Below, one piece after another: positions 12,746 to 20,296 of a stretch of 53,888 bases of DNA (position 1 is its first letter; every line of letters begins with the position of its first letter). The translations under genes and the position numbers were made by a program. A model generated the notes under the pieces. The model had not been told where the DNA came from, made no database searches, and saw nothing but the letters and a program-made list of their open reading frames with translations. The DNA comes from a virus. The stretch lies in the IMG/VR virus record IMGVR_UViG_3300031578_000046, positions 1 through 53,888 of that record. One strand, 5' to 3'.

Positions 12746-14134
12746 TTAAAACATGTCATTTTCGAATTCTTTATTTACTTCTAAATAATTATCAAATATT
12801 ACAATATCTTCAACATCCCATTTTGTAAGACTATTATCATTAACCTTTACTATTATATCATCTAACATTCCATTCCTATGTTTAGATATTATAATTTCGA
12901 CAATATTAACAAGCGAATTACCCTCATCATCTTGAAAAATTCCATATTTTTCAGGCCTATGTAAAAACATTACAATATCTGCATCTTGCTCAATAGCTCC
13001 TGATTCTCTTAAATCAGAAAGCTGAGGTCTTTTACTACTTCTGTTTTCAACACCTCTGTTCATTTGGCTTAATGCAATAATAGGTATATCTAATTCTTTT
13101 GCCAAAACCTTTAGCCCCCTGGATATACTTGATATTTCTTGTTCTCTACTTTTTTTATTTTGTTCATTCGAATTTGTCATTAATTGAATATAATCAATTA
13201 TTATCAATTGAATATCATATTTCATTTTTAATCTTCTTGCTTTAGCCCTTAATTCCATTAAAGATAATGCCGCCGTATCATCTAAATATATAGGCAAATC
13301 GACTATTTTGTTTAAATGATTATCCAATATTTCCCATTCTATATTACCATCTCTTAAATTAGTTGGTGTATATTCTGAATCAATACACATTAATCGCCCT
13401 GTTAATTGATTTGTTGACATCTCTAATGAAAATAAAGCAGTTGGCACATTTGAATTTTTAGCACAATTAAGCGCATAAGCAGTTTTTCCCATTGATGGCC
13501 GAGCTGCTATAATTATTAAATCAGTTTTTTGCCATCCTGAAATAATTCTATCCACCCTTGTTATACCAGAAGGAATACCAGTTAATTTATTTTTTTGCTT
13601 TTGTATTATTTCGATTTCTTTAATCTTATCTCTTATAGCTTCTTTTAAAATAACGGCATCTTTTTTAATATTAAAATCAGTCACTTGATATAATTCATTT
13701 TCAGAATAATCTATTAAATCTTCTAATTCAATTGATTCATCAAAGGCCATATTTTGTATGGCCGATGAAACCCTTATTAATTCCCTTTGTATAAATTTCT
13801 GATAAATAATTCTAGAATGAAACTCTATATTTGATGCAGAAGCAATACTATTAGTAAGTTGTATAATATAAAAAGGGCCACCAATTTGATCTAATTTGCC
13901 TGATAATCTTAATTGTTCTGTTATTGTTAATATATCAATAGGATTTGACTTTGTATTTAATTCTATTGCAGCTTTATATATTATTTGATGAGCTTCTTTA
14001 TAAAAGCTATCTGGTTTTAAAAAATCACATATTTCATAAATAGCATCTTGTTCTAACATTAAAGCTCCTAATACAGCTTCTTCCATATCCACAGCTTGCG
14101 GAGGTATTTTACCGTATTCAAAATAATTATTCAT
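12746..14134 (-). CDS. dnaB: Replicative DNA helicase, DnaB family
   Basis: 462 aa, full length. N-terminal DnaB domain (PPQAVDMEEAVLGALMLEQD), linker, then a RecA-like ATPase with Walker A ARPSMGKT at 211-218, Walker B IIIDYIQLM near 307 and the hexamer motif SREQEISSISRGLKVLAKEL. Unwinds DNA at the phage fork. Its start overlaps the upstream 51-aa gene by four bases (ATGA), and the putative initiator precedes that, giving a replication operon. Confidence 0.96.
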   Translation of the reverse strand: MNNYFEYGKIPPQAVDMEEAVLGALMLEQDAIYEICDFLKPDSFYKEAHQIIYKAAIELNTKSNPIDILTITEQLRLSGKLDQIGGPFYIIQLTNSIASASNIEFHSRIIYQKFIQRELIRVSSAIQNMAFDESIELEDLIDYSENELYQVTDFNIKKDAVILKEAIRDKIKEIEIIQKQKNKLTGIPSGITRVDRIISGWQKTDLIIIAARPSMGKTAYALNCAKNSNVPTALFSLEMSTNQLTGRLMCIDSEYTPTNLRDGNIEWEILDNHLNKIVDLPIYLDDTAALSLMELRAKARRLKMKYDIQLIIIDYIQLMTNSNEQNKKSREQEISSISRGLKVLAKELDIPIIALSQMNRGVENRSSKRPQLSDLRESGAIEQDADIVMFLHRPEKYGIFQDDEGNSLVNIVEIIISKHRNGMLDDIIVKVNDNSLTKWDVEDIVIFDNYLEVNKEFENDMF

Positions 14135-14286
14135 TTTTGTCTTTTTATATATTCCATTAAACCAGGTAAGTTTTCTTCAATACCAAAAACTATAAATTTC
14201 ATTCTATCATTCATATTAATATGTTGTTTAGGTTTTTTAGTTTCAAAACCTTCTAATGATAATTGATTATCTAATTGGTTTTTCAT
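14131..14286 (-). CDS. Small protein between initiator and helicase
   Basis: 51 aa (MKNQLDNQLSLEGFETKKPK, ending EYIKRQK). It overlaps dnaB by four bases and the upstream initiator by 20, strong support for translation. Its position between initiator and helicase makes a helicase-loading or adaptor role conceivable, but I recognise no domain. Confidence 0.68.
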   Translation of the reverse strand: MKNQLDNQLSLEGFETKKPKQHINMNDRMKFIVFGIEENLPGLMEYIKRQK

Positions 14287-14941
14287 TTTGTAATTGTTTT
14301 CTTAAATTAATACCCGTTTTTATTTGTGTATTTATTTTATTTTCATCTTTAAACCAAACATTAATAGCTTTTTGTTTCCAATTTTTAACTGGCTTGTCAT
14401 TTGAATCTTTCCAGTCATTTATTGAATATGATTTAAACATTTTAATTGCAGTATCTTCTTTATATCCGTTTTCTTTAAAATATTGTTTAACATCATCTAA
14501 AATTGGAGGTATAAATATATTTACTTTCTTTTTCTTTACTTTACTTTCCTTTACTTTAATAGTATTACGTTTTATATTCGATTGTTTTACGTTCGTATTA
14601 CGTTCGTATTTTTCCCAACGTTTATTAATACTTTCACGTGCCTTTTCACTTTTCGCAGCCCTTAAATTCAATCTATCTATAACACTTTCTGACCAGAACT
14701 TTTTATCATCTTTTTTAAATAAATCAAAGTCAAATAATAGTGATTTTATAAGTTCGTTATTTGTTCGTAATTCGAATGAAATACGTTCGTATTCAGTAAA
14801 TAATAAATAGCCGCCTTCTTCATAAAGCATTTCAATTAAACACCAATAAAGCCCAATGCCCTCAAGTTTATGTTTCATTAAAACTTTAACAAGCTCTTTG
14901 TCATTTCTAGCGTAGTAATCGTGTGAAAAATAATCCTTCAT
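14267..14941 (-). CDS. DUF4373/Lin1244-like replication initiation protein
   Basis: 224 aa. FSHDYYARNDKELVKVLMKH, then GIGLYWCLIEMLYEEGGYLL is the N-terminal winged-helix signature of the DUF4373 (Lin1244/Lin1753) family, found in phage replisome organisers. A basic linker (KVKESKVKKKKV) and a C-terminal DnaD-like segment (VKQYFKENGYKEDTAIKMF) follow. It probably binds the origin and recruits DnaB two genes downstream. A structured leader (14959-15015) lies just before the ATG. Confidence 0.87.
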   Translation of the reverse strand: MKDYFSHDYYARNDKELVKVLMKHKLEGIGLYWCLIEMLYEEGGYLLFTEYERISFELRTNNELIKSLLFDFDLFKKDDKKFWSESVIDRLNLRAAKSEKARESINKRWEKYERNTNVKQSNIKRNTIKVKESKVKKKKVNIFIPPILDDVKQYFKENGYKEDTAIKMFKSYSINDWKDSNDKPVKNWKQKAINVWFKDENKINTQIKTGINLRKQLQNEKPIR

Positions 14942-14958
14942 AATTCTTAATATATGAA

Positions 14959-15015
14959 GCAGTCACCCTGTTAGGAATACAGCTAACTCAGTAGAGGAAG
15001 TGCCAGGGCAACTGC
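14959..15015 (-). ncRNA. Structured leader RNA candidate
   Basis: On the minus strand GCAGT pairs with ACTGC, CCCTG with CAGGG and TTAG with CTAA, with a possible CTC/GAG hairpin, giving a compact three-way junction 18 bases before the initiator ATG. It is clearly more GC-rich than its surroundings. A cis-regulatory RNA is likely. It does not match tRNA, and no known riboswitch was recognised. Confidence 0.6.
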
Positions 15016-15088
15016 ATATTTTAATTGTGTGTGTGTTTTCATTAGACTAAATTAACTATATTCCTACAACAAATATACTAATTTATAA

Positions 15089-15436
15089 TTAAAAAATACT
15101 ATTCTTAATTAAGTTTTTAAAATGTTTTTTTATTAACCGTCCAGTTAATTTATAATAATTTTCACTGCAATGTACATATTCATACCGTTTTATAGTTGAT
15201 TTAGAATAACCAGTTAATTTTGACATTTCTTTTCTACTTAACTCCATTTTTTCACGCCTTAATTTCACTATATCCGATATGCAAATATCAAATGGATCAA
15301 TACATGAATCGCATATATCACATTTTTCGCCAACCCAACCTATTCTTAGATAGGATATGTGTAAACAAATAAAACATTTACTTTTAATTTTAGATGCATT
15401 AATTAAAAAAGATTCTTCGGTGCATATATGTCCCAT
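15089..15436 (-). CDS. Zinc-ribbon plus HTH regulator
   Basis: 115 aa. The N-terminal half has CFICLHISYLRIGWVGEKC and CDICDSC, several Cys in zinc-ribbon spacing. The C-terminal half is an XRE-type HTH (LRREKMELSRKEMSKLTGYS, then KSTIKRYE). Likely a DNA-binding regulator in the early region. It overlaps nothing, lying four bases after the next gene upstream. Confidence 0.8.
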   Translation of the reverse strand: MGHICTEESFLINASKIKSKCFICLHISYLRIGWVGEKCDICDSCIDPFDICISDIVKLRREKMELSRKEMSKLTGYSKSTIKRYEYVHCSENYYKLTGRLIKKHFKNLIKNSIF

Positions 15437-15439
15437 AAT

Positions 15440-15643
15440 TTATTTTTTTATATTTTTATTAAATTCATATTGTGATTTATTAATTTTATTATCGGGTTTT
15501 TTTGTTAAAATAAAAGTTCTATCATTTATTTTAACTTTTCGGTATAATTTTTCTCTCTCTCTTTGTTTTGCTTGCAATTGAATAATTTTTTTTTTATGCT
15601 TAGTGATTTTTTCTAAATCTTGATTTTTATTTATTATTTCCAT
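15440..15643 (-). CDS. Basic coiled-coil small protein
   Basis: 67 aa, very Lys-rich: MEIINKNQDLEKITKHKKKI, then LQAKQREREKLYRKVKINDR. Probably one long basic helix, potentially nucleic-acid binding. Unknown family. Confidence 0.65.
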   Translation of the reverse strand: MEIINKNQDLEKITKHKKKIIQLQAKQREREKLYRKVKINDRTFILTKKPDNKINKSQYEFNKNIKK

Positions 15644-15650
15644 GATACAA

Positions 15651-15869
15651 TTATTTATTTTTTTGGTAACCTATTATTTTTTTAGGTTCAATTTCAACTC
15701 GAATTATATTTTTATATTTATTATTCCATTTTTTTTTAAAAAATTCAATTTCATTGGTGTTTAAAGAACCATATATATAATTTATATTTTTGTTATTGCC
15801 TGTGACAATGCAGAAGTGACAATAATAAATTACACCCTGTTTTAATTCGCCTTTATATATTAGGTTCAT
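15651..15869 (-). CDS. Small unknown protein
   Basis: 72 aa with YYCHFCIVTGNNKNINYIYG, a C-x2-C and beta-like pattern. It overlaps the upstream DnaA-like gene by 17 bases. Function unknown. Confidence 0.65.
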   Translation of the reverse strand: MNLIYKGELKQGVIYYCHFCIVTGNNKNINYIYGSLNTNEIEFFKKKWNNKYKNIIRVEIEPKKIIGYQKNK

Positions 15870-16317
15870 TTTTTATTAAATTTTCAATTTCCTTAATCAT
15901 TTTTCTATATTCTGTATTTGTTTCGCATAAATTATTAACAGTTTTACACGAATATAATACAGTTGCATGGTGTTTATTACCAATTTCACTCCCTATTTTT
16001 GCCAATGTTAATTTTGTTAAGTTTTTTGAAAAATAATGAGCAATTTGCCTGGCTTGAACAAATTCTCTTTTTCTATTTTCACAGTTTAAATGAAAGTCTA
16101 ATATATTAAAATAATCGCAAATAACCTTTATAATATAATAAATATCTATATATTTTTTTCCAATTACTTTTAAAATTGCTTTACGACAATTCCATTTATG
16201 TTTAATTTTATTAATATTTTTTGAATTAATTTTATTAAGTTCGTTTGCTATTAAATTTATTTCATCAATTGAATAATAATTTAGAGTTTTTTTCATTTTA
16301 CATTTATTTTTATCCAT
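15853..16317 (-). CDS. DnaA domain IV-like DNA-binding protein
   Basis: 154 aa. QARQIAHYFSKNLTKLTLAK, then IGSEIGNKHHATVLYSCKTV matches the DnaA C-terminal signature (AR-IAMYL ... IG-FG-RDHSTVLHA). There is no AAA+ ATPase domain. The N-terminal 70 residues are helical and basic. It could bind DnaA boxes in the phage or host origin and so take over or modulate initiation, which is inference from the domain. Confidence 0.84.
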   Translation of the reverse strand: MDKNKCKMKKTLNYYSIDEINLIANELNKINSKNINKIKHKWNCRKAILKVIGKKYIDIYYIIKVICDYFNILDFHLNCENRKREFVQARQIAHYFSKNLTKLTLAKIGSEIGNKHHATVLYSCKTVNNLCETNTEYRKMIKEIENLIKNEPNI

Positions 16318-16562
16318 CTATTTAATATAGCATTTGCAGTATTTATATTGAATTTATACCGGCAATATAATCGTTCAATATAATTGTCAAAGTTAGGACA
16401 GCCGATAAGATTTTCATTAACTTTAATTTCAGATATAACACCTTTAATCCAAGCTTCTTTACGGTAGATTTCTAATTCTTTTTTATTCATTTTATTAGCT
16501 GCTATGCAAACGTAAATGAATAAAATTAGAATTGTTATGAAAATTATTGATAGTGTTTTCAT
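16293..16562 (-). CDS. Small signal-anchored protein next to transglycosylase
   Basis: 89 aa. N-terminal hydrophobic helix (LSIIFITILILFIYVCIA) then a basic cytoplasmic-exclusion pattern and a soluble tail with a Cys pair (CPNFDN, LYCRYK). Probably exported or anchored in the inner membrane, facing the periplasm. It overlaps the DnaA-like gene by 25 bases and the transglycosylase by four, so the three are one operon. Confidence 0.7.
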   Translation of the reverse strand: MKTLSIIFITILILFIYVCIAANKMNKKELEIYRKEAWIKGVISEIKVNENLIGCPNFDNYIERLYCRYKFNINTANAILNRWIKINVK

Positions 16563-16987
16563 AAATTATAGTTTTTAAGGAATTTATTATAATAATTATC
16601 TGTTTTGTGTTTAGGTAAAAATCCACCACACCAAAACCGGGCTACTTTTTCAGGATTATATTCCGAGTTCCAATAATCGTTAATAATATAAAACATTTCA
16701 ATAGATTTGGAAAAGTTAAATCTATCATCATAAGAATAGTTAAATCCAGAAATACGATTAGCCTCATCAACAGCAATTTTAAACATTTGTAATATTCCAG
16801 AAGCTTTAGATCGTTTATTTATTGCCTTTTCATTAAAGTTTGATTCGATTTTCATTATAGTAAAAAGACATTTTTCTTTTCTTAAAACAAGCTCCTTAAA
16901 TTCTTTAAAAATATCAAAGTTTAATTCTTTGTTTTTTAGTGGAAGAAAAATAAACGTTATAAGTATAATTATAATCATTTTTTTCAT
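16559..16987 (-). CDS. Lytic transglycosylase-like protein
   Basis: 142 aa. Hydrophobic export signal (MIIIILITFIFLPL), then an SLT-type domain with catalytic Glu in FTIMKIESNFNEKAIN, then SKASGILQMFKIAVDEA (the S-x-x-G-x-x-Q motif) and a C-terminal NPEKVARFWCGG. It cleaves peptidoglycan. It is in the early replication region, not the lysis block, which may suggest an infection-time or envelope role. Confidence 0.85.
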   Translation of the reverse strand: MKKMIIIILITFIFLPLKNKELNFDIFKEFKELVLRKEKCLFTIMKIESNFNEKAINKRSKASGILQMFKIAVDEANRISGFNYSYDDRFNFSKSIEMFYIINDYWNSEYNPEKVARFWCGGFLPKHKTDNYYNKFLKNYNL

Positions 16988-17040
16988 TAATATTAATTTG
17001 GTTAATATTTAAGACAATAGATTTTCTATTGAATATTGGT

Positions 17041-17075
17041 TTAAAATTTTGAACTAACTTTATTCAATTGTTAGC
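17041..17075 (-). repeat. Island 3'-boundary repeat, copy 2
   Basis: Same GCTAACAATTGAATAAAG plus AGTTCAAAATTTTAAAC consensus as the other island ends. The DNA beyond it differs from the other three copies. Confidence 0.75.
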
Positions 17076-17448
17076 AATCAGTTTGCCGAGCAGAGCAATC
17101 ATAATCACCGTGTTTACATATATTGTTTTCATTATTTGCACAAGCATTTGAGTAGCAAACCGAATTGCTAACAAGTTGTATAATTAATGCTTTGTTCTCG
17201 TCTGTAATTTTTGCCCACGCACACTTTTCTTTGTCAAGTCCGTACAAGGCATTGCTAATCTCATTGTTAATATCTTCCCACCTATCATCTTCCTCAATCT
17301 CCTGCTCTTCCTCACATCCGCATTGCCTGCATATAGTTGTGTTTAAATGCCACTTATTACTACATACACCATCGTTTAGGTCAAATATTGCTCCGCAATG
17401 CTCGCAGGGTGTTGGCATTTCCATTTGTTCTAAATCATATTCTTCCAT
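17071..17448 (-). CDS. Chimeric zinc-binding cassette protein
   Basis: 125 aa. N-terminal module: CEHCGAIFDLNDGVC and CRQCGCEEEQ (zinc ribbon) followed by acidic helices. At about residue 94 the core GTTAGC encodes Val-Ser, and the last 32 residues are a separate Cys-rich module (NSVCYSNACANNENNICKHG). A similar short Cys-rich tail follows a core in the 23315-23683 gene, suggesting a shuffled C-terminal module. The stop TAA is in core GCTAAC. Confidence 0.76.
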   Translation of the reverse strand: MEEYDLEQMEMPTPCEHCGAIFDLNDGVCSNKWHLNTTICRQCGCEEEQEIEEDDRWEDINNEISNALYGLDKEKCAWAKITDENKALIIQLVSNSVCYSNACANNENNICKHGDYDCSARQTDC

Positions 17449-17535
17449 CGCTCGTAAATTTTAAAGTTTGTATCTCGTATTATCTTTTCTGCAAATTTGG
17501 TAAAGCGCACTAATCATACAACAGTACCGTTATGC
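17167..17535 (-). repeat. attC-like site 18 with very long interior
   Basis: Left half GCATAACGGTACTGTTGTAT with GATTAGTGC pairs with right arm GCATTAATTATACAACTT and core GTTAGC. Span 369 bp, with 93 codons of the downstream gene inside. Confidence 0.8.
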
Positions 17536-17841
17536 CCCATTAGGCTTAACATCTTCTACTCTATATTTAAGTACTTCTGTTTCTGAAACACCGCAACACA
17601 CGCATCTAATTACATCTACTATTTCATCGTGCATTATTTCGGCTGCAGGGCTTTGTACTGGCACATCTACCCAAGTGTTACTACGTAGTCGCCCAATAAC
17701 TTTGTGTGTGTATTGTTCATTTTTACAGCCATGTCTTTTCTGCTCAATTATTCCGTAATCTCCAAAATCTAAAACGGGGCATAACAATGCATCATATTGC
17801 ATAGCCTCGTTGTTATCGGTAGTTTCGTTCTTTTTATTCAT
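17530..17841 (-). CDS. Chimeric cassette protein, zinc-like CVCCG motif
   Basis: 103 aa. The first 20 residues (MNKKNETTDNNEAMQYDALL) lie in site 19, and the core GTTATGC follows directly, opening the body CPVLDFGDYGIIEQKRHGC. Later VIRCVCCGVSETEVL contains closely spaced Cys. No named family. The stop TAA is in core CATAAC. Confidence 0.74.
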   Translation of the reverse strand: MNKKNETTDNNEAMQYDALLCPVLDFGDYGIIEQKRHGCKNEQYTHKVIGRLRSNTWVDVPVQSPAAEIMHDEIVDVIRCVCCGVSETEVLKYRVEDVKPNGA

Positions 17842-17908
17842 TTCAGTTTATATTTTAAGGTTTGTAATTCTAATCAAAAGGCTACGCAACATATGCTAGC
17901 CATTATCG
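17779..17908 (-). repeat. attC-like site 19 (start codon inside)
   Basis: 130 bp. GATAATGGCTAGCATATG with TTGCGTAGCC pairs with GGCTATGCAATATGATG and core GTTATGC. Confidence 0.84.
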
Positions 17909-17913
17909 GCAAC

Positions 17914-18624
17914 CTAAAAAGACAGCGTACCTTGTTTGATACTTTCTGAAATTCGTTTGATTGCCTTGTCAATATATTCTTTGTCGATTTCACACGCTGT
18001 TAAGTGTAAATTCATTTTATCTAATCGGTTTGCTTTATCAACTGCCAAAGCTATTGAGCCGCTCCCGAAATGGGTATCTAATATCTTCATTCCTTCGGTT
18101 GCGTAGTTTTTTAAAGTATAACTATACAAACATATTGGTTTTTGTGTGGGATGGAACGTGCCCCCTTCACGCACTAAAACAAGTGGATTTTTAGTATATT
18201 CACGCAAAGCCCTATTAAATGAAGTGTAAGCAAGTTCAGCATCGGAACTGCTAAAATTACCACGGTCTTTTCTCCATATAATCCAGCCCATCGAAGGCTT
18301 TAAATATTCCACCATATAGTTAGCTCCCCAAATTATTTGGTTTTTGCTTACTCTGTATAATTCTTTAAAGTAATCTTCTGTTGGTATGTTTGTATCCCAG
18401 CCTTTAAATTCGTGGGCTTTTCTTCCTCCGTGGCTTCCGCTTGTTTGTTTTGCACCATCATACCCAATCCCATAAGGTGGGTCAACAATAGCCAAATCAA
18501 AGTATTTATCAGGGTATTGCTTCATAATTTCCATACAATCAGCGTGGAAAAGAGAAAGAAAAGGCAGCCGATAACACTCGCTATATGCAATTTGGGGGTC
18601 GGTGGTATTCGTAAGTTCGTTCAT
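17914..18624 (-). CDS. DNA methyltransferase, beta class (N4/N6)
   Basis: 236 aa. DPPYGIG (48-54, catalytic motif IV) precedes HPTQKP and ILDTHFGSGSIALA (SAM motif I), the beta-class order. It methylates DNA, adenine N6 or cytosine N4. No restriction enzyme is adjacent, so it is probably an orphan that protects phage DNA or regulates. The first 16 residues (ending IAYSE) come from within attC-like site 20; the body starts at the Cys-Tyr (TGTTAT) core and continues RLPFLSLFHADCMEIM. Confidence 0.93.
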   Translation of the reverse strand: MNELTNTTDPQIAYSECYRLPFLSLFHADCMEIMKQYPDKYFDLAIVDPPYGIGYDGAKQTSGSHGGRKAHEFKGWDTNIPTEDYFKELYRVSKNQIIWGANYMVEYLKPSMGWIIWRKDRGNFSSSDAELAYTSFNRALREYTKNPLVLVREGGTFHPTQKPICLYSYTLKNYATEGMKILDTHFGSGSIALAVDKANRLDKMNLHLTACEIDKEYIDKAIKRISESIKQGTLSF

Positions 18625-18696
18625 TTAATTTACATTTGTTAAGTTTGATAGTGCAGTGCTTTTAATTCCCAAACTGCACATAGCGGAAACGTTAGC
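18569..18696 (-). repeat. attC-like site 20 (start codon inside)
   Basis: 128 bp, 5' end of island 2. GCTAACGTTTCCGCTATGTG with CAGTTTGGG pairs with CCCCAAATTGCATATAGC and core GTTATCG. Confidence 0.86.
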
Positions 18697-18730
18697 AATA
18701 ATTAGCCATCACACGCCATTCATTCTACTT

Positions 18731-18838
18731 TCAATGATTAGAAATCCATTCTACTATTTGGCGAACCCTCAAAGTTCTAATAAATTCCCTTTGTATTTTA
18801 AGCAAATTATACCTAATAATATTTGAATTATTTCCCAT
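18731..18838 (-). CDS. Micro-protein after the HNH gene
   Basis: 35 aa (MGNNSNIIRYNLLKIQREFI ...), basic and helical. It starts 12 bases after the HNH gene stop. It is too short for family assignment; composition and position argue for translation but coding is uncertain. Confidence 0.42.
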   Translation of the reverse strand: MGNNSNIIRYNLLKIQREFIRTLRVRQIVEWISNH

Positions 18839-18849
18839 ATTAATCCATA

Positions 18850-19188
18850 TTATAAATTGAAAGGTATGTTATTTTTCTCTAAATTCAAAATTATTTTGTT
18901 AAAAATAGCCTCATCAATTAATAAAATATCCATCATTACATCATTGAATAATGGTAATATTTCAATTGCATCTGTTATATTATTATCAAAAATATCATGA
19001 CATTGGTGATGTGCTAACCCTGTATTCAAATCCATACATTCATATTCTTTACTCTCAGATATTCTAATCTTATGGGCTAATTGACCATGACTTCCAATAA
19101 AATGGCCGCAAAAAATACAATAAGGCTCTTTTTCTATTAGCCACTTTTTACGTTTTGATTTCCAGTTTTTTATCTGATTATTTGTCAT
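18850..19188 (-). CDS. HNH/NinG-like endonuclease
   Basis: 112 aa. PYCIFCGHFIGSHGQLAHKI then LAHHQCHDIFDNN gives C-x2-C ... H ... H-x2-C-H, an HNH-type beta-beta-metal zinc nuclease arrangement also seen in NinG/Rap-like Holliday junction nucleases. It follows a DUF1367-like gene by one-base overlap, a pairing common in phages. Probable recombination role. Confidence 0.8.
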   Translation of the reverse strand: MTNNQIKNWKSKRKKWLIEKEPYCIFCGHFIGSHGQLAHKIRISESKEYECMDLNTGLAHHQCHDIFDNNITDAIEILPLFNDVMMDILLIDEAIFNKIILNLEKNNIPFNL

Positions 19189-19640
19189 TATATAAAGTTT
19201 AAAATATCCCGTTCAAAATCCTCCATTGAAATATCTTTTAAAAAGTGTTTCAATATTACATCTAGAGATTTACTATAAATCTCGCTAAATTTATTATTAT
19301 CCATGCTTTTAAATGATATACTTCTTGCTTGCGGTATTGGATTACTATCCTCTTTTAATGTTGGGATTACATCAAATTCACCTATTAATATCATTATATA
19401 TTTTCTTATCTTATCAATATGGCCAAAATCAACCATTAAATTTTCCGGTAAATGATTAATAGTACAATTTAATAAAGCGAAGTACTTTCTATGAAAATCA
19501 ATATTCCTTTCTTTCCATGTTTCAATCTCACAATAATCGCCCTCATCTAATTTAAGTAACTTTTTAAAATTATCATCATTTATAGCACTAATTCCGGTCA
19601 TAAAAAATTCTAAGTTTTTTATTTGTAATTTAGCTTTCAT
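19188..19640 (-). CDS. DUF1367-like phage protein
   Basis: 150 aa. WKERNIDFHRKYFALLNCTI is the characteristic RN--FHRKYFALL motif of DUF1367. Members are phage proteins of unknown function beside recombination nucleases. Start at 19640. Upstream lies a long structured RNA candidate (19743-19875). Confidence 0.84.
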   Translation of the reverse strand: MKAKLQIKNLEFFMTGISAINDDNFKKLLKLDEGDYCEIETWKERNIDFHRKYFALLNCTINHLPENLMVDFGHIDKIRKYIMILIGEFDVIPTLKEDSNPIPQARSISFKSMDNNKFSEIYSKSLDVILKHFLKDISMEDFERDILNFI

Positions 19641-19742
19641 AAATTAATAGTCTCTTTATGTTGGGATGATTTGAATATCATTATTTGCATTTTTTACGTT
19701 CAAGTTTTTTCATGTTCTTTATTTTAATTTATATGTTTTAAA

Positions 19743-19875
19743 GAATATAGCCCCATTTATTATATAGGAGGTTTTAGGTAGAGCATGTTGCGACTAGTAC
19801 GCAGAGCATGGATAAATGGCTAATGTTTTTCTCCCTAGGATTGAGAACTTCATGTTAGCCCCTGCTGCTATATTC
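19743..19875 (-). ncRNA. Structured RNA candidate, about 133 nt
   Basis: Outer 9-bp perfect arms GAATATAGC/GCTATATTC enclose two hairpins: GGCTAA/TTAGCC (19818-19860) and CATG-TGCG/CGCA-CATG around a TACTAGT loop (19784-19810). It is unusually GC-rich, lacks any open frame, and ends about 100 bases before the DUF1367 gene. I tested it by eye as tRNA and it does not fold as one. It could be a regulatory RNA or packaging/structural DNA. Confidence 0.58.
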
Positions 19876-19915
19876 ATATTAATTTTTAGTTATTTTGTAG
19901 TCATTTTTTTTACTT

Positions 19916-20161
19916 TTAAACAATACCATCATCATTAGTTAATAGGTTTTTAATTAAATCGTCTCTTGTTTTAAAGATAAACTCCTCATTAATAATACAA
20001 GGGGAGTAATTTTCTTTAGTACCTTTATTTAAGTAATATTGTATATTCGCAATACCTTCATCTACGGTTATATCAATTTTAGTAATAGGTAAATGCCTTG
20101 CTTTACTTTGAATTATTACCCACACTTGTTGACCTTCGTTGAATTTAGTTTCAATTTTCAT
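19916..20161 (-). CDS. Small beta-rich unknown protein
   Basis: 81 aa, FNEGQQVWVIIQSKARHLPI opens like a small SH3-like barrel of the kind common in phages; the tail is helical and acidic. Family not recognised. It lies after the 41-aa gene, four bases apart. Confidence 0.68.
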   Translation of the reverse strand: MKIETKFNEGQQVWVIIQSKARHLPITKIDITVDEGIANIQYYLNKGTKENYSPCIINEEFIFKTRDDLIKNLLTNDDGIV

Positions 20162-20165
20162 AATT

Positions 20166-20291
20166 TTAGTTTTTAGTTATTTTATAATTAATTTCATTGC
20201 TTTTTAATAGTCTTATTTTTCGAGTATCTAGCCTTTCAATGGCCCATCCCATTAATTGTTCTATCTGTTTTAAGTCGTCTTTAGTTTTCAT
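20166..20291 (-). CDS. Micro-protein downstream of the nuclease gene
   Basis: 41 aa (MKTKDDLKQIEQLMGWAIER...), helical and basic. It fits tightly between two genes (5-base gaps on both sides), which supports coding. Function unknown. Confidence 0.6.
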   Translation of the reverse strand: MKTKDDLKQIEQLMGWAIERLDTRKIRLLKSNEINYKITKN

Positions 20292-20296
20292 AATAT

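Noticed and set aside
14256-14810. 184-aa frame on the plus strand
   Set aside because: It lies opposite the DUF4373-like initiator and mirrors its Lys-rich codons as Phe and Ser. No domain.
14959-15015. tRNA gene
   Set aside because: Neither strand gives a 7-bp acceptor stem, T-loop TTC and anticodon arm. A three-way junction fits better.
19743-19875. tRNA or tmRNA gene
   Set aside because: GGTAGAGC resembles a D-arm, but no T-arm or acceptor stem is found in the right place.
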